A DNA stretch of 49,894 nucleotides from Deltaproteobacteria bacterium RIFCSPLOWO2_12_FULL_60_19 (GCA_001798595.1 MGSS01000131.1:1-49894), one strand, 5' to 3'. Counted from the first letter of the stretch, positions 1 to 13,061 are shown. Notes: generated from the sequence alone by a model not told the origin. Numbers and translations are program-made.

Positions 1-1
1 C

Positions 2-541
2 TCGGCCCACTCGAACGCCTATTTCACCGGCCTGGGAAAAAGCAAAAGAATCGTTCTCTTCGACACGCTGGTCGAACAGATGACGGTTGACGAGGGCGTG
101 GCGGTCCTGGCTCACGAGATGGGCCATTACAAAATGAAGCATATCCGGCGGATGCTCGTGCTGAGATCGGCTTGTCTCCTGGCTGGGCTTTACGTTCTGA
201 GCCTCCTTCTCGGCTACGAGCCTTTCTTTCGCGCGTTCGGATTCGATATGCCAGCGCCCCATGTGGCGCTGGTGCTCTTCAGCTTGCTCTCCGGCCCGGC
301 GACGTTCTATCTTCATCCTCTATTCAACTTCATGTCGCGCAAGCACGAATACGAGGCCGATCGCTTCGCGGCGCAGGCGCTGAAAGACGGAAAACCGATG
401 GAGGAGGCGCTGATCAAGCTCACGGTAAAGAACCTCTCCAATCTAACGCCGCATCCGTGGTATTCCGCTTACCATTATTCTCACCCGACGCCGGCGGAGC
501 GGATCGACGCAATCCGGGAGGCAAACTATGAATCTGCGTAA
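2..541 (+). CDS. M48 family membrane metalloprotease, 5'-truncated by window edge
   Basis: The frame is open from base 2, and the residues before the first internal ATG at position 80 already read like the family (SAHSNAYFTGLGKSKRIV), so the gene begins upstream of the window. The zinc motif HEMGH (in LAHEMGHYKMKH) and the downstream third ligand in EYEADRFAAQAL are both present, as in Ste24/CAAX-protease-type M48 peptidases. Two hydrophobic stretches lie between them (about LRSACLLAGLYVLSLLLGY and HVALVLFSLLSGPATFYL), so this is an integral membrane peptidase with a cytoplasmic-side active site. The C-terminal YSHPTPAERIDAI motif is typical of the family. The end overlaps the next gene by 14 bases, suggesting cotranscription. 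Family is near certain; the substrate is unknown. Confidence 0.9.
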   Translation, partial: SAHSNAYFTGLGKSKRIVLFDTLVEQMTVDEGVAVLAHEMGHYKMKHIRRMLVLRSACLLAGLYVLSLLLGYEPFFRAFGFDMPAPHVALVLFSLLSGPATFYLHPLFNFMSRKHEYEADRFAAQALKDGKPMEEALIKLTVKNLSNLTPHPWYSAYHYSHPTPAERIDAIREANYESA

Positions 542-1394
542 GAGGATGAAAGAATTGCTCGCCCGCAATCGTCTCTTGCTTGCTCCCGGAGCGTTCGACG
601 GCCTTTCCGCGCGGCTCGTCGAAGAAGCGGGGTTTGACGCGCTTTATCTGAGCGGCGGCGCCGTGGCGCGGAGCTTCGGCGTGCCGGACATCGGCCTTCT
701 CACCATGTCGGAGGTGATCGAGCGGGCGCGGCAGGTCGTGTCGGCGGTCAAAATTCCCGTCATCGCCGACGCCGACACCGGCTACGGCAACGCGCTTAAC
801 CTCGTGCGCGCGGTGCGCGAGTTCGAGCGCGCCGGCGTGGCGGCGATACACATCGAAGATCAGGTCACACCTAAGCGCTGCGGCCATTTAGAAGGCAAAG
901 AGGTGATCTCCCTCGCGGAGATGGAGCAGAAGCTTGCGGCCGCGCTGGAGGCGCGCTCCGATCCCGACTTTGCGATCATCGGCCGGACCGATTCAAGGGC
1001 GATCCATGGCCTGATAGATGCGATCGAACGCGCCAAGGCCTTCGCCCGCCTGGGCGCGGACGCCGTGTTCATCGAGGCTCCCGAGTCAGAAGCCGAACTT
1101 GAAGCCATCGCACGCTCTATCCGCAACGTCCCGCTGATGGTCAACATGTTCAAAGGAGGCAAGACGCCGCTGCTTCCCGCCGCGCGGCTCGAAGCGATGG
1201 GATACAGGATTGCGATTTTCCCTTCCGACACGCAACGCGCGGCGATTCACGCGATGAAAGAAGCTTTGGCCGTGCTCAAACGCGACGGCTTCACGGAAGC
1301 GATCGACGACCGCCTCGCCACTTTCCAAGAGCGCGACCGCGTCGTCGGGCTGGGAGATTGGCAAGAACTGGAAGGACGATACGTGAAGCGGTGA
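528..1394 (+). CDS. PEP mutase / isocitrate lyase superfamily enzyme (carboxyphosphonoenolpyruvate mutase or 2-methylisocitrate lyase-like)
   Basis: A 288-residue alpha/beta-barrel enzyme. Metal-binding motif DADTGYG lies at residues 81-87, IHIEDQ near 108-112, and the catalytic loop KRCGH at 116-120 keeps the Cys used by lyases of this superfamily. Known members cleave or form C-C or P-C bonds in small 2-oxo or hydroxy acids (methylisocitrate, oxaloacetate, phosphonopyruvate). The length is normal for the short methylisocitrate-lyase/oxaloacetate-decarboxylase branch. The start overlaps the protease gene by 14 bases, and its TGA overlaps the ATG of the next gene, so the genes are probably translationally coupled. 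A second, divergent paralogue sits at 21578-22528. The exact substrate cannot be assigned. Confidence 0.85.
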   Translation: MNLRKRMKELLARNRLLLAPGAFDGLSARLVEEAGFDALYLSGGAVARSFGVPDIGLLTMSEVIERARQVVSAVKIPVIADADTGYGNALNLVRAVREFERAGVAAIHIEDQVTPKRCGHLEGKEVISLAEMEQKLAAALEARSDPDFAIIGRTDSRAIHGLIDAIERAKAFARLGADAVFIEAPESEAELEAIARSIRNVPLMVNMFKGGKTPLLPAARLEAMGYRIAIFPSDTQRAAIHAMKEALAVLKRDGFTEAIDDRLATFQERDRVVGLGDWQELEGRYVKR

Positions 1395-2563
1395 TGGGAA
1401 TAAAAATGAGCGCACAGGTCTTGATACTCAACAACCAGGAGCTCGAATCCGTCCTGGATATGCCGTCCTCTATCGATGCCCTCTACCAGGGACTCAAGGC
1501 TTACGCCCGAGGCGACGCGGCGCGGCGGCCGCGCATCGATATCTTCGCTCCCACGTCGCGCGCCGAGGAATTCGCCTGTTTCTCATCGATGGAAGGGATC
1601 ATCCGGGGCGGCTACTACGCCATCCGCCTCAAGCCGGACGTCATCTCATGGCCGGTCGTCGACGGAGTCAAGCGCCGCGTGACCTATTGCGTGGAGCCGG
1701 GTCTTTACGGCGGACTGATTCTCCTGTTCAGCACGGAGAATGCGGCGCTGGTCGCGATCATGAATGACGGTTTCATCCAGCACATGCGCGTCGGCGCGAC
1801 CGCCGCGCTCGGCGCAAGGTATCTCTCGCGGTCCGATGCCGCCGTCGTCGGCATGATCGGCTCGGGCGGTATGGCGCGCTCTCTTGCTCTGGGATTTTCC
1901 GCCGTGAGAAAGCTTCGTAGAGTTAAAGCCTACAGCCCAAATGCCGAGCGCCTCAGCGGCTATTGCCGAGAGATGAGCGAAAAGAGCGACGTGGAGGTTG
2001 TGCCGGTGAAAAGCGCGCGCGAGGCCGCGCAGGGATCGGACATCGTCGCCTCGTGCACCAATTCGATGTCGCCGGTGCTCGAAGGGCGATGGCTCGAGCC
2101 CGGCATGTACGTCGCCAACGTAACGCGCCGCGAGCTGGATGAAGAGGTTCCGCGCCGCATCACCCTGGTGGGTTATCTCGCCTTCGGCGGCGACCCTTTG
2201 AAACTCGGCGGCTTTTCCGACGCGAACTTCGAGATCCGGACCAACGCCTTGGCTTACGTCGCCGGACGGCCCGAAGAGCGTGATTGCATCCCGGCTACAA
2301 GGGAAGACGGGATGATTCTGCCCAACGCCCGTTGGTCTCCTTGTGTAGATTGGCGGACGGAAAAAGCGATAGGGCGACAATCGGACGGCGATATCGCGCT
2401 ACTCGCCGAGCTTGCGGGGAGCAATCTGCACGGCCTGGCGAGCAGCGGCATTCAGGGGATACAGTTCGCGGCGGTAGCGGGCCGGGCGTACGAGCTGGCC
2501 TTGGAGCGCGGTCTCGGCACGCGCATGGACCTTCGCGGTTTCCTCCAGGATATACCTACTTAA
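1394..2563 (+). CDS. Ornithine cyclodeaminase / mu-crystallin family protein
   Basis: About 389 residues from the ATG at 1394, which overlaps the upstream TGA (TGATG). A second ATG at 1406 is possible, and an upstream in-frame start at 1358 lies inside the previous gene. The Rossmann signature VVGMIGSGGMARSLALGF is clear, followed by YSPNAERL and IVASCTNSMSPVLEG, as in the OCD/mu-crystallin/alanine-dehydrogenase family. These are NAD(P)-dependent enzymes that deaminate or reduce imino and amino acids. At roughly 390 residues it is longer than classical OCD (about 330), with an extra C-terminal segment. It sits in a probable operon with the lyase before it. Many members are mis-annotated as ornithine cyclodeaminase, so the reaction is left open. 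Confidence 0.85.
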   Translation: MGIKMSAQVLILNNQELESVLDMPSSIDALYQGLKAYARGDAARRPRIDIFAPTSRAEEFACFSSMEGIIRGGYYAIRLKPDVISWPVVDGVKRRVTYCVEPGLYGGLILLFSTENAALVAIMNDGFIQHMRVGATAALGARYLSRSDAAVVGMIGSGGMARSLALGFSAVRKLRRVKAYSPNAERLSGYCREMSEKSDVEVVPVKSAREAAQGSDIVASCTNSMSPVLEGRWLEPGMYVANVTRRELDEEVPRRITLVGYLAFGGDPLKLGGFSDANFEIRTNALAYVAGRPEERDCIPATREDGMILPNARWSPCVDWRTEKAIGRQSDGDIALLAELAGSNLHGLASSGIQGIQFAAVAGRAYELALERGLGTRMDLRGFLQDIPT

Positions 2564-2600
2564 AAACTAAACACGCAAAACTGAAAGCTCTGATTGCCCC

Positions 2601-3614
2601 ATGCGTTTTTACATCAACATCCTGACGACGTACTTTCCCGATCTCGATCCGCCGTATGACGTTTACTACGGACAGATCCTCGAACAGATCGAGCTGGCAG
2701 AGGAGCTGGGCTGGGAGTGTTTCATGTTCAACGAGCACCACTTCCTCGGCTACGGCGGGCTGGTGCCGAACCCGGCGGTGCTGCTGGCCGCCGCTGCCGC
2801 GCGCACTTCGCGCATCCGCCTGGGTCCCTGCATCGCGATCCTGCCGCTGCGCCATCCGCTGCAGACCGCCGAGGAGTACGCGATGGTGGATGCCGTCTCA
2901 GGCGGCAGGCTTGAGTTCGGCGTCGGCGCCGGCAACACGGAATTGGATTACCGCGTCTTCAGCCTACCCAGAGAGGGAGACAAGGAGCGTGTCGATGAAG
3001 CGCTCAAAATCATTCTCAAGGCGTGGTCCTGCGAACGCGTGAGCCACGAGGGAAAATTCTGGCGCTTCGAGGAAGTCACGCTCTATCCTCGACCGGTGCA
3101 GCAGCCTCATCCGCCGATCTGGGTAGCGGGAACGTCTGCGGAGACTTTAGGTTGGGCCGGGCGCAACGGCTACCACATCATGACGGTCGGCCATCCGCAT
3201 CCGCCGGATAAAGTTCGCCTCGGCGTGGCGGCCTGGCAGAAGGGCCTGATCGAGGCGGGAATCGATCTCACGGAGCGGCGCTGCCAGTTCCACGTCCGCG
3301 CCTGGGTGGACGAGAGCAGCGAGCAGGCCCGCGCCGTAGCCGCGCCGGCGATCACGCGCTACGACGCGATCTCCAGAATCGGCCGCAAGTCGTCTCTCCC
3401 CACAGCGGACGGCTACGATTGGGATGGGATGCTGGCGACCGGCCGCAATCTTTACGGCAATCCGGAGGAGTGCATTCAGATCATCCACAACGCCATGCGT
3501 CACTACTATTTCGACACGCTCACGACGACTTTCAATTTCGGCGGCATCCCGCACGAGGCGATCAAAAAGTCGATGCGCCTTTTTGCCAGGGAGGTGATGC
3601 CAGCCTTCCGCTGA
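2601..3614 (+). CDS. LLM-class flavin-dependent oxidoreductase (luciferase-like monooxygenase)
   Basis: 337 residues with the bacterial luciferase TIM-barrel pattern: FMFNEHHFLGYGG near residue 40, the conserved block LGPCIAILPLRHPLQTAEEYAMVD, SGGRLEFGVGAG, and PHPPIWVAGTSAETLGWAGRNG. Members use reduced FMN or F420 to oxidise small organic substrates such as alkanesulfonates, nitrilotriacetate or long-chain hydrocarbons. The gene follows the OCD-like gene after 37 bases on the same strand and may share its transcript. A hairpin with an AT-rich stem follows at 3672. The family is certain; substrate and cofactor cannot be read from the sequence. Confidence 0.9.
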   Translation: MRFYINILTTYFPDLDPPYDVYYGQILEQIELAEELGWECFMFNEHHFLGYGGLVPNPAVLLAAAAARTSRIRLGPCIAILPLRHPLQTAEEYAMVDAVSGGRLEFGVGAGNTELDYRVFSLPREGDKERVDEALKIILKAWSCERVSHEGKFWRFEEVTLYPRPVQQPHPPIWVAGTSAETLGWAGRNGYHIMTVGHPHPPDKVRLGVAAWQKGLIEAGIDLTERRCQFHVRAWVDESSEQARAVAAPAITRYDAISRIGRKSSLPTADGYDWDGMLATGRNLYGNPEECIQIIHNAMRHYYFDTLTTTFNFGGIPHEAIKKSMRLFAREVMPAFR

Positions 3615-3671
3615 ACTCAAGCGGCCGCAGCGGTCTCCTCTCCCACCATTTTCATCCCCTGACTCTTCCAT

Positions 3672-3706
3672 AAAATAAGAAAGACAAGGCGCTTTTTTCT
3701 TATTTT
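3672..3706 (+). terminator. AT-rich hairpin after the luciferase-like gene
   Basis: AAAATAAGAAA is followed 13 bases later by its exact complement TTTCTTATTTT, an 11-bp stem that ends in T residues. It lies 58 bases after the stop of the luciferase-like gene and 170 bases before the respiratory operon. It could end the first transcript or, being nearly symmetric, work on both strands. The weak A/T stem makes an operator an alternative. Confidence 0.5.
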
Positions 3707-3877
3707 TCACACTATCGCCTGTTGTCTCGCCTCATATTTCCAAACAGATCAACCACCGAATCGTCACTTAGCCTGCCTATAAGACCAGCCTTTGGATGGC
3801 CTTAGAATTGCTGTGCGTCCTAATGGTTCAACAGTCTGGGATGTTCATTCCCAGCCCCCAGGAGTCGAGAACCGGCG

Positions 3878-5815
3878 ATGGAACTCAGCGGTGGTTTCGG
3901 GTCTGCGTCCCTCCAAGTGGAAGTTCCCCAGAGCGGCCACCACAAAGAACTGATCTCCTGTCAAGCGGCCTGCCCCGTGCACACCGACGCGCGCGGCTAC
4001 GTGCGCGCGATCGCCGGCGGCGATTTCGAGCGGGCCTATCTCATCGCCCGAGGGCCCAATCCGTTCGCCTCGATCTGCGGCCGAATCTGCGGCGCGCCGT
4101 GCGAGCTCTCCTGCCGCCGGGGAAAAATTCCTCGCACGGATGACGACGGGTCATTCGTCGCATTCGACCGGCCGATCGCGATCCGTGCTCTCAAGAGATT
4201 TGTCTGCGAATCCTACGGCGCCGAGGCGCGGCCCGCGGCTGAGATTCTGGCGGCGCTCAGCAACCATCTTCCCGGCGTTGCGGCGGATGCCGAAGAGATG
4301 GCGTCGCTGCTTCACGCCGCGGTCCAGGGAACGTTTGGGCCCGCGCGCGGGGAGCGGGTCGCCGTCATCGGCTCCGGCCCCGCCGGGCTGAGCGCGGCGC
4401 ACGATCTGGCGCTCTTGGGCTTCAAACCGGTCGTATTCGAATTGGAGCCTGTGGCCGCGGGCATGCTCGCAGTGGGCGTGCCGCAATACCGCCTTCCGCC
4501 CGAGCTGATCCGCCGGGAAGTCGCCGTGATCGAAGCGCTCGGCGTGGAGATCCGCTGCAACACCAGAGTCGGGCGCGATGTTTCGTTTCAATCTCTCAGG
4601 GAAGGATTTTCCGCCGTGATTGTCGCCGTGGGGGCGAAACGCCCCAGAGCGTTAGGTTTCATGGGCGAGCAGGGTCCGGGCGTTTACGGCGGGGTCGATT
4701 TTTTGCGCGCGGTGGCGCTCGGCGAGAGTTTGGGGCTGGGGTCGGACGTGGTTGTGATCGGCGGCGGCAACGTCGCCTACGACGTCGCGCGGACCGTCGT
4801 ACGCCAGGCGGCCTACGACGCGGCGCGCACGGCGGCGCGGCTCGCTGGAACGCGGCGTGTTCGTCTCGTTTCGCTCGAGACGCTCGAGGAGATGCCCGCC
4901 GACACTGCGGAGATAGTCGAAGGCGATGAGGAGGGGATCGAGCGAGTCTCGGGCTGGGGCCCCGTAGCCATCCAGCGCGGAGATAAGGGAAATGTCGTCG
5001 CCCTCGAAATCAAACACTGCCTTCGCGTCTATGACGAACAGCGCCGTTTCGCTCCGCAGTTCGACGAAGCCCGTCAGCAGGCTCTGGAGTGCGACACGGT
5101 TTTGATCGCCGCCGGGCAAGCGCCCGATCTTTCGTTTCTGGAGCAGGGCGGCGCCGATGTCGAGCAGTTCCGCCCGGGCTGGCCGAAGGTCGATTCCACT
5201 ACGTTCATGACTACCGCCAAAGGCGTCTTCGTCGCGGGCGACCTCGCGCATGGACCGCGGCTGTTGATCGACGCCGTGGCGTCGGGAAAGAAAGCCGCCC
5301 GCTCCGTCTATCAGTATGTCACGGGGCGCGCGCTCCATCCCGAGACGCTCATGAGCTTTGTCCGCCTCGACCGCTACCGGCGCGAGCGCGGCTACGAACG
5401 AATTCGCCGCGTGGAGCTCCCGGCGCTCGCCGCGGAGGAGCGACTCAAAGACCCAAAGGCGCAGGTGGAACGATGCCTCGAAGAAGAAGCGGCGATGCGC
5501 GAGGCCTCGCGCTGCCTCGATTGCGGCGTGACGCCGGTGTTCGACGGGAGCCGTTGCATCCTCTGCGGCGGGTGCGCCGACGTCTGCCCGACGCTTTGTC
5601 TCAAGATCGTCCCGCTCTCCTCACTGGGTCAAAACGGCGACCTGGGCGAGCTGGTGCGATCTCAGCTGGGTGAGGGCGCGGATTGGGAAAATAATTCGGC
5701 GATTTTGAAGGATGAGGATCGCTGCATCCGCTGCGCCCTATGCGTCGATCGCTGCCCCGCCGACGCCATCGCCATGGAGCGCGTGAGCTTTCAAACCGAG
5801 TGGAGGATGACATGA
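3878..5815 (+). CDS. GltD-like FAD/NAD(P) oxidoreductase with N- and C-terminal Fe-S domains
   Basis: 645 residues and first gene of the respiratory operon. The N-terminal Cys-rich domain has C28, C32, C67, C71, C75 and C79, as in the Fe-S module of the glutamate synthase small subunit. An FAD site (VAVIGSGPAGLSAAHDLALLG) lies near residue 160 and an NAD(P) site (VVVIGGGNVAYDVA) near 290. The C-terminus adds Cys clusters CLDCG, CILCGGCADVCP and CIRCALCVDRCPADAI (about 545-630), so a two-cluster ferredoxin domain is fused on. Such proteins pass electrons between NAD(P)H, FAD and Fe-S partners in the cytoplasm. Its ATGA overlap with the Rieske gene suggests it exchanges electrons with the quinone/cytochrome machinery encoded downstream. 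It is unlikely to serve glutamate synthase, as no GltB gene is near. The start at 3878 has GGAG about 13 bases upstream. Confidence 0.85.
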   Translation: MELSGGFGSASLQVEVPQSGHHKELISCQAACPVHTDARGYVRAIAGGDFERAYLIARGPNPFASICGRICGAPCELSCRRGKIPRTDDDGSFVAFDRPIAIRALKRFVCESYGAEARPAAEILAALSNHLPGVAADAEEMASLLHAAVQGTFGPARGERVAVIGSGPAGLSAAHDLALLGFKPVVFELEPVAAGMLAVGVPQYRLPPELIRREVAVIEALGVEIRCNTRVGRDVSFQSLREGFSAVIVAVGAKRPRALGFMGEQGPGVYGGVDFLRAVALGESLGLGSDVVVIGGGNVAYDVARTVVRQAAYDAARTAARLAGTRRVRLVSLETLEEMPADTAEIVEGDEEGIERVSGWGPVAIQRGDKGNVVALEIKHCLRVYDEQRRFAPQFDEARQQALECDTVLIAAGQAPDLSFLEQGGADVEQFRPGWPKVDSTTFMTTAKGVFVAGDLAHGPRLLIDAVASGKKAARSVYQYVTGRALHPETLMSFVRLDRYRRERGYERIRRVELPALAAEERLKDPKAQVERCLEEEAAMREASRCLDCGVTPVFDGSRCILCGGCADVCPTLCLKIVPLSSLGQNGDLGELVRSQLGEGADWENNSAILKDEDRCIRCALCVDRCPADAIAMERVSFQTEWRMT

Positions 5816-6309
5816 CCGTCGAAGCCAGGAAGATAGAAGCGGCCCGATCCCGGCTCGAGCCGGAGGCGATGGCGCGGCGGGATTTTCTCGGTCTCACCGC
5901 CTGGTGGTCGGCAGCGGTGGCTTTGCTTTTCGGTTTCCTCGGGGCGATGCGTCTGCCGAAGGCGGCCGTGCTGCCTTCTCCGTCGCGGAAATTCAAGGTC
6001 GCCCTGCCCCCTTCGCTGGCTGCGGGACAGGCTTATGTGCCGACCGGCCGCTCGGTAGCGCTCTACAAGGAGGGCAGTCAGGTCTACGCGATCTCCACGA
6101 TCTGCACCCATCTGGGTTGCGTCGTCAAAGCGACCGACAGCGGCTTCGATTGCCCCTGTCATGGCTCGAAATTCGGCAGGGACGGCTCCGTCTTGAAGGG
6201 TCCGGCGCCCAAAGGGCTCCCGTGGCGCGAAGTGAAACACCTGGGCGGCGACAACTTCCTGGTCGATGAAGGCAAGACCGTCGCGACGGGAACAACGGTG
6301 AGCGTATGA
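5812..6309 (+). CDS. Rieske [2Fe-2S] protein of a bc-type complex
   Basis: 165 residues from the ATG at 5812, which overlaps the previous stop (ATGA). An ARRDFLG Tat-like motif (residues 21-27) precedes one membrane anchor (about 28-46), as usual for quinol-cytochrome c reductase Rieske proteins. Cluster ligands are C98-T-H100-LGC103 and C114-PC116-H117-GSKF; the two extra cysteines form the stabilising disulfide. The C-terminal PAPKGLPW matches the Pro loop. It would accept one electron from quinol at the Qo site and pass it to cytochrome c. It is followed directly by cytochrome b with another ATGA overlap. A longer upstream reading frame start (5740) lies inside the previous gene and is rejected. 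Confidence 0.92.
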   Translation: MTVEARKIEAARSRLEPEAMARRDFLGLTAWWSAAVALLFGFLGAMRLPKAAVLPSPSRKFKVALPPSLAAGQAYVPTGRSVALYKEGSQVYAISTICTHLGCVVKATDSGFDCPCHGSKFGRDGSVLKGPAPKGLPWREVKHLGGDNFLVDEGKTVATGTTVSV

Positions 6310-7874
6310 ACGGCGTCGCGGGAAAACAGCCGACGGGCGGGGCGACGGCATTGGGCCGTTTCATGGAAAATTTACAGGCCGTGCCGCGCCGTTTTGCCGA
6401 GACGATGTTCCGCACCGGCAAGCCTCAGTCGGATCGGACCCGCTCGACGTTTGTCTTCGGCAACGTCTTTCTCCATCTGCACCCGGTCCGTATCCACCGC
6501 TGGAGCCTGCGCTGGTCGACCACCTGGGGTTTGGGCATCGCCGCCGTCTCCTGCTTTTTCGTGCTCGTGGTGACCGGCGTTCTCCTTATGTTCTACTACA
6601 AGCCGTATCCCGACGTGGCCTACCTCTCGATCAAAGATATCCACTTCGTCGTGCCCACGGGGCGCTTCATCCGCAACATCCACCGCTGGTCGGGAAATTT
6701 GATGGTCGTGGTCGTGCTGCTCCACATGGCCCGCGTTTTTTATACGGCGGCTTACCGCTCGCCGCGCGAATTCAATTGGGTGATGGGCATGGGGCTGTTA
6801 GTGACGACGCTCGGCCTCTCCTTCACCGGATATCTTCTGCCCTGGGATCAGTTGGCCTATTGGGCGATCACCATCGGCGCAAACATCGCCCAATCGCCGC
6901 GCGAAGTGACGGATGCGCTGGGGATCACGGAATGGTTCGACGTAGGCGGACTCCAAAAGCTGATCCTGTTGGGTTCCGAAGAGGTCGGAGAAGAGGCGCT
7001 CATCCGCTTCTATCTGTTTCACGTGATGATCCTGCCGTTGATTTTGATCGCGCTGATGACCGTTCATTTCTGGCGCATCCGCAAGGACGGCGGCCTGGCG
7101 CGGCCCGCAGACGCGGATAGCCGGCTCGGACCACCGGCCGCGGGCGTTTACCCGGTCTTTACCGAGGCGCCGCAAAAAACCTACAGCCTAGCCGCCATCG
7201 TAAAAGGAAGAACGCCGGCCGTCGGAAGCGGGCCGGAACAGACCGTCCCGTCGATGCCCCATCTGATGTTCGGCGAAGCCGCGGTATTCATGTTGACCAT
7301 CGTCCTCTCCGTCGTGTTCGCGATTTTGATCGACGCTCCTTTGAAAGAGGTCGCCAACCCGGCCGTGCCCGAGAACCCCGCGAAAGCGCCGTGGTATTTC
7401 CTCGGACTTCAGGAGCTGGTTTCCCACTCCGCCTTCATGGGCGGGATCGGGATTCCGATGATCGTGCTGATCGGTCTCGGCCTGATTCCATATTTGGACC
7501 GCGAGATCGCGGGAACCGGAGTATGGTTCGGCGGCCCCGGCGGCCGGCCGCTGGTCGTCCGCTCGACGGTCTTCGGCCTTGCGGCGGTGTTGGCAGTGGA
7601 GGCCTTTGTGATTCGCTTCGGCTGGATTCGCCAATGGTGGCCCGGCGTGCCTCAGATGGTCATTACCTTGCTCAATCCGGGAACGGTGCTCACGGTGTTC
7701 TACGCGGCCTACTCCGTCTGGTCTCTTAAAAAATACGACTCGACACGGGCCGGCGCGCTCGCGCTGTTTACCTGTTTCATTTGCGGTTTTGTCGTCCTGA
7801 CCGTCATCGGAACTTATTTCCGCGGGCCGAACTGGGATTTTTACTGGTGGCCGTCGCAATGGCCGGGACATTAG
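6306..7874 (+). CDS. Fused cytochrome b (b6 plus subunit IV type) of a bc-type quinol complex
   Basis: 522 residues. The four haem-b ligands are visible as H126/H140 and H239/H254. The 13- and 14-residue spacings match the cytochrome b6 pattern. The GYLLPWDQLAYWA stretch and the second half, containing the Qo loop and further membrane helices, show that both halves are fused. The Qo motif usually written PEWY reads APWY here (residues 361-364, KAPWYFLGLQE). At least eight hydrophobic helices are evident. It oxidises quinol in the membrane and feeds the Rieske protein and c haems. ATGA overlap with the Rieske gene; 58 bases separate it from the cytochrome c gene. Confidence 0.92.
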   Translation: MNGVAGKQPTGGATALGRFMENLQAVPRRFAETMFRTGKPQSDRTRSTFVFGNVFLHLHPVRIHRWSLRWSTTWGLGIAAVSCFFVLVVTGVLLMFYYKPYPDVAYLSIKDIHFVVPTGRFIRNIHRWSGNLMVVVVLLHMARVFYTAAYRSPREFNWVMGMGLLVTTLGLSFTGYLLPWDQLAYWAITIGANIAQSPREVTDALGITEWFDVGGLQKLILLGSEEVGEEALIRFYLFHVMILPLILIALMTVHFWRIRKDGGLARPADADSRLGPPAAGVYPVFTEAPQKTYSLAAIVKGRTPAVGSGPEQTVPSMPHLMFGEAAVFMLTIVLSVVFAILIDAPLKEVANPAVPENPAKAPWYFLGLQELVSHSAFMGGIGIPMIVLIGLGLIPYLDREIAGTGVWFGGPGGRPLVVRSTVFGLAAVLAVEAFVIRFGWIRQWWPGVPQMVITLLNPGTVLTVFYAAYSVWSLKKYDSTRAGALALFTCFICGFVVLTVIGTYFRGPNWDFYWWPSQWPGH

Positions 7875-7932
7875 CCCTTCGGGCATCTCAAATGACAAAT
7901 CTCAAATTGCAGATCGGAATTCGGACTGACAG

Positions 7933-9602
7933 ATGAAAGCCAACAAACACCTGCTTCTTTGGTCGAGTCTCGGGACCCTGGCCGTGCTCTTGTGGGCCGC
8001 CGTCCAGGAAAATTTCTTCCGCGACTGGCGGCTGATCCAACGGGAGATTCAGGCGCGGCTGCCTTCGGCTCAGGCCGATGCGTTTGCCATTCAACTGCGC
8101 CAGATCGTCAGCCGGCAAGTCGGAACGACCGACCGCTGCGTGAGCTGCCACGTCGGCATGACGCCGGGCGAGAGCGGCATCGAAAGCAACCGGCTTTACG
8201 GCCGCCACGCCGATGTCGTCCACGACCCGGCATCCTTCGGCTGCACTGTCTGTCACGGCGGCCAGGGTCGGGCGACCGATACGGCGGACGCGCACGGGGC
8301 GATTCCCCACTGGCCGGAGCGGATGCTCGCCAAAGAATATCTGTTTGCCGGCTGCGGCGGCTGCCACACCCACCTAAGCGTCCCCAACCTCGCAGAGCTT
8401 GAAAAAGGGCGCGCCCGCTTCGAGCAGGCCGACTGCCTGGCGTGTCACAAGGTGGACGGACGCGGCGGGACGCTACGCCCGGGCGGCGCGGGGGGCCAAG
8501 AAGGGCCCGATCTCTCCCGCGTCGGGGCCTACGGATATAAGGTGGACTGGTATGAGCTTCACCTCCAGCAAAAAAAGAAAGCGACATCAGGCCCGTGGCT
8601 CTCGGCGTTCGGCGAGCTTCTGGAATCCGAGCGTACAGCGATGGATGAATATCTCCACTCCCGCGTCGGCGCGCCCGGTCTATTGGAAGCCAAGGGGCTC
8701 TTTCACACTTTCGGCTGCCGCGGCTGCCATAAAGTCGGCGGCGTCGGCGGCGACGACGGGCCGGATCTGACCGCCGTCGGGAACAAAGATCCGGGGCAGC
8801 TCAACTTCGCGCAGGTGGCGGGCGAGCGCACGTTGGCGAATTGGCTCAAGCAGCATTTCCGTTCTCCCGCATCGGTGGTTCCCGGCTCCGTCATGCCCGA
8901 GCTGGGGCTCACGGAGCGGCAAATCGATCAACTGACCTTATACGTGTTCTCACTTCGCCGCCGGAGTTACCCTGAAGCGCTGTGGCCGAAAGACAGGATT
9001 CGGGCTGAGCGCTTCGGAACCAGAGAATTCGCCACCGACGGCGCGACGCTCTATGGGACCTTCTGCGCCGCCTGCCACGGTCCGAAAGGCGAAGGGATGC
9101 GCTATCCGGGCTTTGCCGCGTTCCCCGCCATCGGGAATCCGGATTTTCTCCGACTCGCCTCGGACGATTTTCTCCGGGAGCAGATCAAGCGCGGCCGTCC
9201 CGGACGGCGCATGCCGGCGTGGGGAGCGCAGGAAGGCGGCCTCAAGGACGGCGAGATCGGTAGGCTCGTGACCTACGTTCGAGGGCTTGGCGGCGTTGCC
9301 TACGAGGGAGATTCGAGGCCGCGCCGGTGGGCTCAAGGGGATCCGGCTGAAGGGCAGCGCTTGTACGGGGAGGCCTGCGCGTCGTGTCACGGGGAGCGCG
9401 GCGAAGGCAAAGAGGGGCCGGCGCTCAACAACCCGGTTTTCCTCGATCTCGCCACGGACAGCTATCTTTTCAAAACGGTTCAAAACGGCCGCGCGGGAAC
9501 TTCCATGGCGCCGTTCGGCGCCGGCTCGTCGGTCAGAAGTACTCTGACGGACGCGGAAATTTCCACAGTCGTCGTGTTCATCCGCAGTTGGGAGGGGAAA
9601 AA

Positions 9603-9606
<4 letters not shown>
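7933..9606 (+). CDS. Membrane-anchored seven-haem c-type cytochrome
   Basis: 557 residues with an uncleaved N-terminal anchor ([18 protein letters not shown], residues 7-24). Seven CxxCH haem sites are present: residues 69-73 (CVSCH), 104-108 (CTVCH), 141-145 (CGGCH), 168-172 (CLACH), 262-266 (CRGCH), 378-382 (CAACH) and 482-486 (CASCH). The last two lie in separate class-I cytochrome c modules with likely Met ligands (MPAWG, MAPFG). The protein looks like several c domains strung together. It would sit on the periplasmic side and carry electrons between the Rieske/b complex and the molybdoenzyme encoded next; its TGA overlaps that gene's ATG. It takes the place of the cytochrome c1 of a bc1 complex. 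Confidence 0.9.

Positions 9607-13060
<3,454 letters not shown>

Positions 13061-13061
<1 letters not shown>

Noticed and set aside
3796-4143. 115-codon frame before the flavoprotein
   Set aside because: Overlaps the start of the GltD-like gene in another frame; its Arg/Pro-rich translation lacks motifs.
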